From: CAYLNH01 sp964384625
GTDB taxonomy: Bacteria; Verrucomicrobiota; Lentisphaeria; JABSQK01
Direction of reading: 5' to 3'
Assembly: GCA_964384625.1 (NCBI GenBank)
Contig: CAYLNH010000133.1
Coordinates: 1 to 18,385 of the forward strand
DNA length: 18,385 bases
Position 1 is the first letter of the stretch; each line of letters opens with the position of its first letter. The translations under genes and the position numbers were made by a program. Below are positions 14,139-18,385 of this stretch, piece after piece. The notes under the pieces are model-generated. The model searched no databases. It saw only the letters and a list, made by a program, of their open reading frames with translations, and was not told the DNA's origin.

Positions 14139-15137
14139 TCAACGTTCGTAGATTGGCAGGAACCGGAAATTCAGCGCGAGGGACAACAGGGCGCCGGACG
14201 TGCAGAACGCCGTGCCATGGCTGCCGGTCCAACTGCCGTCCGCCTGTTGTGCCGCTTCGAGTTGGGCAATGTTGTTTTTGTTCCAGGCCGCCCATTTGTC
14301 GGGGGTCGAATGGAACATCGCCTGGCTGGCGTAATACAGGTAGTAATACTGGTAGTAATTGCGCTGACTGCCGCGGCCCTGGCTGAGGAAGGCGATGGCC
14401 GCTTTGTAGACCGCCGACTTTTTCTTCCGCGCCAGGGCGTAGACCAGCGTGCCGATGGCGGAGGTCGGGCCGTTGGAACTGCCGGGACTGGTATAGCCGA
14501 AACCGCCGTCGGTGGACTGGCAGCTCTGGTAGTAGTCGAGGGCCTTCTTGATTGCCGTTTCGGGGATCTCGAGGCCGGCATTGCGGGCGGCCAGCAGGGC
14601 GACCAGACAGGCGCCGCTGACGGTGGTATCCGCATCTCGGGAGGTCGACTGGTAGCGCCAGCCGCCGTAGGAGTTGTTCGCCTGCGAGTTGAGGAGCAAC
14701 TTGACGGCCTTTTCCAGGGCCTGGCCCAACCGGGGGTCGTCGACCTGGCCGTAGGCCTCGGCCAGCGCCAGCGCGGCGAAGCCGTGGTTGTACATGGAAC
14801 TGCGGATGTAGCCGGAGTTCTTGTCCTGGTTCTTGAGGATGAACTCGAGCCCGCGCTTGATGTGCTTGCTGTAGACGCCGAAGTTCGGGTCTTCCCCGTG
14901 GGCCAGGAAGGCCAGGACGGCGAGGCCGACGACGCCCGGCTGGCGGCCGTAGTTGTCGCCCCACGATCCGTCGGACTGCTGTGATTTCGCCAGCCATGCC
15001 AGCCCGCGGCGGTACATGCGCTCGACATTGCGCGGCACGGGGTCGTCGTGGACGGTGAAGGGGTTCTGCGCCCGCACGCCGGCGGCCGGCAGCAGCAACA
15101 GCAAACCAAGAATCCAGTTAACCGGCCTAGCGTTCAA
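14139..15137 (-). CDS. Secreted prenyltransferase/squalene-oxidase-repeat (alpha/alpha toroid) protein
   Basis: A 332-aa protein with a signal peptide (MNARPVNWILGLLLLLPAAG, cleavage near RAQ) and at least five alpha-toroid repeats. Their QxxxGSWG-type motifs are QQSDGSWG (53-60), SQANNSYGGWRY (151-162), CQSTDGGFGY (206-215) and QQADGSWTG (297-305), with a helical unit at 97-130. A Tyr-rich stretch (NYYQYYYLYY, 260-269) precedes the last repeat. The DXDD motif of squalene cyclases is absent, so a binding role is more likely than a cyclase. No ATG fits. A TTG at 15137 has GAGGTGG six bases upstream (15144-15150), giving an 11-nt overlap with the stop of the DUF4175-like gene and probable coupling. 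The frame's upstream extension to 15200 lies inside that gene and is rejected. Confidence 0.83.
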   Translation of the reverse strand: MNARPVNWILGLLLLLPAAGVRAQNPFTVHDDPVPRNVERMYRRGLAWLAKSQQSDGSWGDNYGRQPGVVGLAVLAFLAHGEDPNFGVYSKHIKRGLEFILKNQDKNSGYIRSSMYNHGFAALALAEAYGQVDDPRLGQALEKAVKLLLNSQANNSYGGWRYQSTSRDADTTVSGACLVALLAARNAGLEIPETAIKKALDYYQSCQSTDGGFGYTSPGSSNGPTSAIGTLVYALARKKKSAVYKAAIAFLSQGRGSQRNYYQYYYLYYASQAMFHSTPDKWAAWNKNNIAQLEAAQQADGSWTGSHGTAFCTSGALLSLALNFRFLPIYER

Positions 15138-18100
15138 GTTTATCCACCTCGTCGAAGTACAACCGCAACGCGTCGCGGAATTCGGGCGGGACGTCATCAA
15201 GACTCTTGCCGGTGACTTTGTCCTTGCGCCGCGGGTCGCGGGCGTCGGGACTGGCAGTGCCGCCGTCGCCGGCGTCGGCCGGGTTGCCGCCGCCGCCCTG
15301 CATGCTGCCGCCGCCGGCGGGACCGGAGGACATGCCCAACTGCTGCATCAACATCTGCATCATCGCCGACATCCCGGCGGACCCTCCCATGGCCGACGCG
15401 GCCTGGCCGGCGCCGGCGGTCAGCCGTTCGATGACTTCGGTTTCGGCCGCCACGGTGGCGCCGTCGGTCTGCGGCAGGCGCAGCAGGGCGGCGGCGTCGT
15501 CCATCGCCTTGCCGGCGAGATCGAGATTGCGGCGCGCCTGCGGCGGCACCTTGGCGATGACCTCTTTCAGGCGCTGGTGGTTCTTGTCCTGGGCCTCGGC
15601 CTCGTTCCGGGCTTTCTCGCCGTATTCCTCGTCAAACTCCCGGCGGCGTTCCAGCAGGCGGGTATGGCGGCGGATATTTTCTTCTTCCTGCACGATGCGC
15701 ATCAACTTGAGGAGGAGCTTGAGCTGTTCGGCGGTCATCTGGCCGCTCTTGCCCTGGCCCTGCGACTTTTTCTTGTTGGCCTGCTCCAGCATCTTCGCCC
15801 ATTTCTCGAACTGCGTGGCCCAGTGATCGGCCTGCTGCATGGCGGAAATGCTTTTGTTCGCTTTGATGGTCTTGGTGTGCTTGTCCAGGTTGTCGAGCAG
15901 GGACGCCTGCTGCATCGCCTGGAAGACCTCGTCGTATTTCGCGATTCGCGTCCGATTGAAGAAGTGCGTCAGATCGTCCATAATCAGCTCGCTCTCGTCC
16001 TGGACGTCGCGGCTGACGCCGGCAATGCGGCGGATTTCGCGCTTCAATTTCTGGCTCAACGAGTCGAAGTCGGCGCCGACGGTTTTGGCGAGGAGCTGCT
16101 GTAGGCGGCTCTTGATCTGTTTTTCGTCGCCGGCCAGCCGCCGGAGGCGGTTGACAAAGTTCCGGGCGGTCATGTCTTCAATCGAGTCGTTCAGGTCTTT
16201 GAGCAGCTTCTGGAGCTTCTTGATTGCTTCTTCCTGCTGCTTGGCGGCGTCGCCCAGCTGCTGTTTGCGCCGGCCGGGGTTTTTGCGGCTCTGCCGGGCT
16301 TTGCCCAGGCTCTGGCTGGATTGATTCATCTCGTTGCCGGAGATGTTCTTCATGCCCTGCAGCATGCGGGCCCATTCCTTCAGGAGTTCCTCGGAGAAAT
16401 CCTTATTGCGCATGGCTTCTTCGAGCAGTTTCATGCCTTCCTTCGCGAGGCGCTCGAGTTCCCGGCGGTTGGCGTGTTCGTCGCGCTGCAGCTGTTTGAT
16501 CTGCTCGGTCACCTGGTCGCTTTTCAGTTTGTCCGGCTCCAGGTTCTGCAGTTCCATGGTCTTGTCCTGGATGTTCTCTTCGGAGCGCGTGATATCTTCG
16601 AGGCGGGCCTGCAGCGCTTCGAAGCGGCGTTTGATTTCCTTGGCGTGTTCTGCCCGGCTGAGGATATAGATTTTGTGGACCGTCGAATGCACGTCGCCGC
16701 GATCCGGATAGTAGTCGGTCGTTACGCCGGTCATCACCACGATGGTCTGCGGCGGGATCTTCATGACGGACGGGGCGAAGATAAAGGAGCCGCGGAGATT
16801 GGCCGCATTGGCGTTGCCCTTGACCACCTCCTGGGAGTAGTTCATCGGCGTCAGCCGCTTTCCCTTGGCGTCGGTCACGTACCACTCGATGCCGAGCGTC
16901 CGGAGACCGTGGTCGTCTTCCGCCTGGATCTCGATTTCCTTGGCCTCGTCGATCAGCAGGGCTTCGTAACGCGGCTGGTTCGGGAAGGTGACGAACGGCA
17001 TGCGGTCCTGTTCGATATGCATTTCAACCCGGTAGTCGCGGCGCGGGGTCAGGTCGTACTTGTCGGTCCAGGTCATGACGTATTGGCGCGACCCGTCGGG
17101 CTTGATCGCCGGCGTCATGAACCCTTCTTCGGTCAGGCTGGCCGGGGTGGCCTGGAGGGCGCCTTCGGCGCGGATCTCGGCGGCGTTCAGTTTGCGGCCG
17201 AGTTCGCCGCGGAGCTTGACGCTGCTGCCGTCCAGGACCGTCAGGTGGCCGGCGTTCACCTCCTGTTTGATCGGGGACTTGAGCAGGTAGTCGGGATAGG
17301 TGACAAAGGCATAGAGTTTCTTGACGGTCGGCCGGTGGACCGGCTTGATCTTCACCTCGCGGGTCACGTCCCAGACCTTGATCTGCATCATCGCCTCTCG
17401 GGTCTGGCCGGGGATCAGGAACTCGGCCACTTCGCGGCGCACCGGCGCCTCCAGCGGCGCCTGGCCGGGAATCAGGATGCGGGCCGTGCCCGGTTTCTTG
17501 AAGGAGTCCTCGTCGATGCCGATCCGGAAGTTCTGCGGTTCGCCATGCGGCACCACCCATTCGGCCGGCAAATCGTCGAGCTTGACGAAAGTATAGCGGG
17601 CGACGGAGTTCGTCGGGTCGAGCCAGCGCCGTAAGGCGTTCATTCCGGCGGCGGGATTGAACCAGCAAAGCGCGACAAAGACCAGGAGCGAGAGGAAGAA
17701 CACAAAACCGTAGTTCCACGAGCGTTCGGTCTTGACCGCCTGGCGGAAATCCACGTCTTCCGTCTGCCGGGCCACCTGCCGGATGGCGGCATGCACCAGC
17801 GCCGGCGAAATGTCGTCGGGCTGCTCTTCCTGGGTCAGCTCCACAATGCCCTGCAGGCGGTCGCCGAGCTGGCGGTATTCGTGCTGGATCAACTTGGCCA
17901 ATTGCCGCAGATCCCGCCGCCGGATGATCCAATACCGCAGCCAGTACCAGGCGAAGAACGCGCCGGTCACGGTACCCGCCAGGGCCAGCGCGATCCGGAA
18001 CGGCCACGGCGTGTCCCAGAGACGGTCGGAGAAATAGACCACAAGCCAGGAGACCAGCAGTCCGGCGCCGGCGCCGCTGACGGCGACAACGCCTTCCATC

Positions 18101-18174
18101 AGACGCAACTTGCGCTCAAACGCCCGCAGCTGGCGGCTCAGGCCGGCCGGGAGCTCGGATTTCGGCATAATCAT
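15127..18174 (-). CDS. DUF4175-like large membrane-anchored coiled-coil protein
   Basis: A 1015-aa protein resembling the DUF4175 group of PVC bacteria. Hydrophobic helices lie at 29-48, 59-79 and 154-172, followed by the characteristic LRRWLDPTNSVARYTFVKL. A long strand-rich extracytoplasmic region (about 195-520) comes next. Residues 525-900 are mostly charged coiled coil rich in Gln, Glu and Lys. The C-terminus has a Met/Gly-rich low-complexity segment (about 925-975, GGGSMQGGGG) and ends in FRDALRLYFDEVDKLER. No enzyme motif is visible. An elongated periplasmic scaffold anchored in the inner membrane is the likely form. The ATG at 18174 is used because AAGGGG lies upstream at acceptable spacing; an ATG two codons later is the alternative. 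It is the first gene of an operon with the toroid and barrel-repeat proteins. Function is unknown. Confidence 0.8.
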   Translation of the reverse strand: MIMPKSELPAGLSRQLRAFERKLRLMEGVVAVSGAGAGLLVSWLVVYFSDRLWDTPWPFRIALALAGTVTGAFFAWYWLRYWIIRRRDLRQLAKLIQHEYRQLGDRLQGIVELTQEEQPDDISPALVHAAIRQVARQTEDVDFRQAVKTERSWNYGFVFFLSLLVFVALCWFNPAAGMNALRRWLDPTNSVARYTFVKLDDLPAEWVVPHGEPQNFRIGIDEDSFKKPGTARILIPGQAPLEAPVRREVAEFLIPGQTREAMMQIKVWDVTREVKIKPVHRPTVKKLYAFVTYPDYLLKSPIKQEVNAGHLTVLDGSSVKLRGELGRKLNAAEIRAEGALQATPASLTEEGFMTPAIKPDGSRQYVMTWTDKYDLTPRRDYRVEMHIEQDRMPFVTFPNQPRYEALLIDEAKEIEIQAEDDHGLRTLGIEWYVTDAKGKRLTPMNYSQEVVKGNANAANLRGSFIFAPSVMKIPPQTIVVMTGVTTDYYPDRGDVHSTVHKIYILSRAEHAKEIKRRFEALQARLEDITRSEENIQDKTMELQNLEPDKLKSDQVTEQIKQLQRDEHANRRELERLAKEGMKLLEEAMRNKDFSEELLKEWARMLQGMKNISGNEMNQSSQSLGKARQSRKNPGRRKQQLGDAAKQQEEAIKKLQKLLKDLNDSIEDMTARNFVNRLRRLAGDEKQIKSRLQQLLAKTVGADFDSLSQKLKREIRRIAGVSRDVQDESELIMDDLTHFFNRTRIAKYDEVFQAMQQASLLDNLDKHTKTIKANKSISAMQQADHWATQFEKWAKMLEQANKKKSQGQGKSGQMTAEQLKLLLKLMRIVQEEENIRRHTRLLERRREFDEEYGEKARNEAEAQDKNHQRLKEVIAKVPPQARRNLDLAGKAMDDAAALLRLPQTDGATVAAETEVIERLTAGAGQAASAMGGSAGMSAMMQMLMQQLGMSSGPAGGGSMQGGGGNPADAGDGGTASPDARDPRRKDKVTGKSLDDVPPEFRDALRLYFDEVDKLER
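15144..15150 (-). promoter_or_regulatory. Shine-Dalgarno site deciding the TTG start of the toroid protein
   Basis: GAGGTGG on the minus strand lies within the last codons of the DUF4175-like gene, six bases before TTG at 15137. No ATG or GTG with comparable spacing exists, and the TTG places a signal peptide at the N-terminus. Confidence 0.65.
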
Positions 18175-18226
18175 CGGTATTCGCCCCTTCAGCAGCAGGA
18201 AGCCCCGTTCAGCACCAATCCGCGTC

Positions 18227-18246
18227 GCCGAAGCTCACGCTTCGGC
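18227..18246. repeat. Perfect 8-bp hairpin upstream of the DUF4175-like gene
   Basis: GCCGAAGC and GCTTCGGC pair around a TCAC loop, 53 nt before the ATG at 18174. TTCGGCAGCCG also occurs twice directly (18241-18251 and 18267-18277). No U run follows on the minus strand. The hairpin could lie in the leader of the operon or at the 3' end of the preceding gene. Confidence 0.45.
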
Positions 18247-18285
18247 AGCCGGGCAGTCGCCTTCTGTTCGGCAGCCGCTGCATCA

Positions 18286-18384
18286 TTACAGTATCTGGAT
18301 TTCCCGTAGTTTAAACGTCGCCGCCGGCAAATACTTAGGGTCGGCGCGGAAATAACGTCGCATTATTCGGGGCAGACATACCAA
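18286..18384 (-). CDS. Possible C-terminal end of a gene running in from the right edge
   Basis: A minus-strand frame is open from the window edge to TAA at 18286-18288, ending in the residues DPKYLPAATFKLREIQIL. The composition is protein-like, but 32 residues are too few to identify a family. If real it is the upstream neighbour of the DUF4175-like gene, 111 nt away. It could also be a chance frame. Confidence 0.3.
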   Translation of the reverse strand: MVCLPRIMRRYFRADPKYLPAATFKLREIQIL

Positions 18385-18385
18385 C

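Noticed and set aside
12866..14386. A 506-codon plus-strand frame across the barrel-repeat and toroid genes
   Set aside because: It runs antisense through two well-supported genes and their junction, and its Val/Ala/Asp-rich composition is typical of a shadow frame.
14139..15137. Naming the toroid protein a squalene-hopene cyclase
   Set aside because: It is half the usual length, carries a signal peptide and lacks the catalytic DXDD motif.
16321..17634. A 437-codon plus-strand frame inside the DUF4175-like gene
   Set aside because: It is an antisense shadow of the coiled-coil and strand-rich regions with no recognisable domain.

Overview
The window is GC-rich DNA from a draft assembly: there is a run of 10 Ns at 7695-7704 beside a 13-base G run. 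The gene content suggests the Planctomycetes-Verrucomicrobia-Lentisphaerae (PVC) group. Pointers are a very large DUF4175-like membrane/coiled-coil protein, a secreted squalene-cyclase-fold repeat protein with a Tyr-rich segment, a secreted protein with NGD-type barrel repeats around a lectin-like core, a DUF2330 protein, and a zinc-ribbon plus bacterial PH-domain protein. This placement is inference from gene families. No rRNA, tRNA, CRISPR array or complete transposase gene was seen.

Layout. (1) 77-4364, minus strand: a DUF2330 membrane protein, an M20-family amidohydrolase and a LarA-like nickel-pincer racemase/epimerase, read in that order. (2) 4482-4990: a 5'-truncated remnant of a RIC/YtfE-type di-iron (hemerythrin) protein, followed by a 77-nt near-palindromic element and a leader region carrying a perfect Shine-Dalgarno sequence. 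(3) 4990-7637, plus strand: a translationally coupled pair, a 703-aa polytopic membrane protein with C-terminal TPR-like helices and a 178-aa zinc-ribbon/PH-domain membrane protein. (4) 7638-7721: a stem-loop and the assembly gap between convergent transcription units. (5) 7722-11452, minus strand: a 679-aa membrane protein with a glutamine-amidotransferase-like segment, coupled by a 4-nt overlap to a double-length ABC-2 permease, with a recognisable promoter. (6) 11462-11803: non-coding, holding a half copy of the palindromic element. (7) 11804-12610: a class I methyltransferase. (8) 12626-18174, minus strand: an operon of DUF4175-like protein, squalene-cyclase-fold protein (TTG start, 11-nt overlap) and barrel-repeat/lectin-like protein, closed by a clear intrinsic terminator. 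An unidentified gene end lies at the right edge.

Regions 5 and 8 carry the types of proteins that, from general knowledge of PVC genomes, tend to sit near MoxR/DUF58/BatA-like and ABC-2 genes. Together they look like a cell-envelope module of unknown function made of membrane-anchored and secreted interaction proteins. No ABC ATPase, MoxR ATPase or lar cofactor gene is present, so each of these systems depends on genes outside the window. Nothing here matches a known defence or mobile system. The most unusual points are the eroded hemerythrin gene beside the palindromic repeat, the fused ABC-2 permease, and the three-gene envelope operon.
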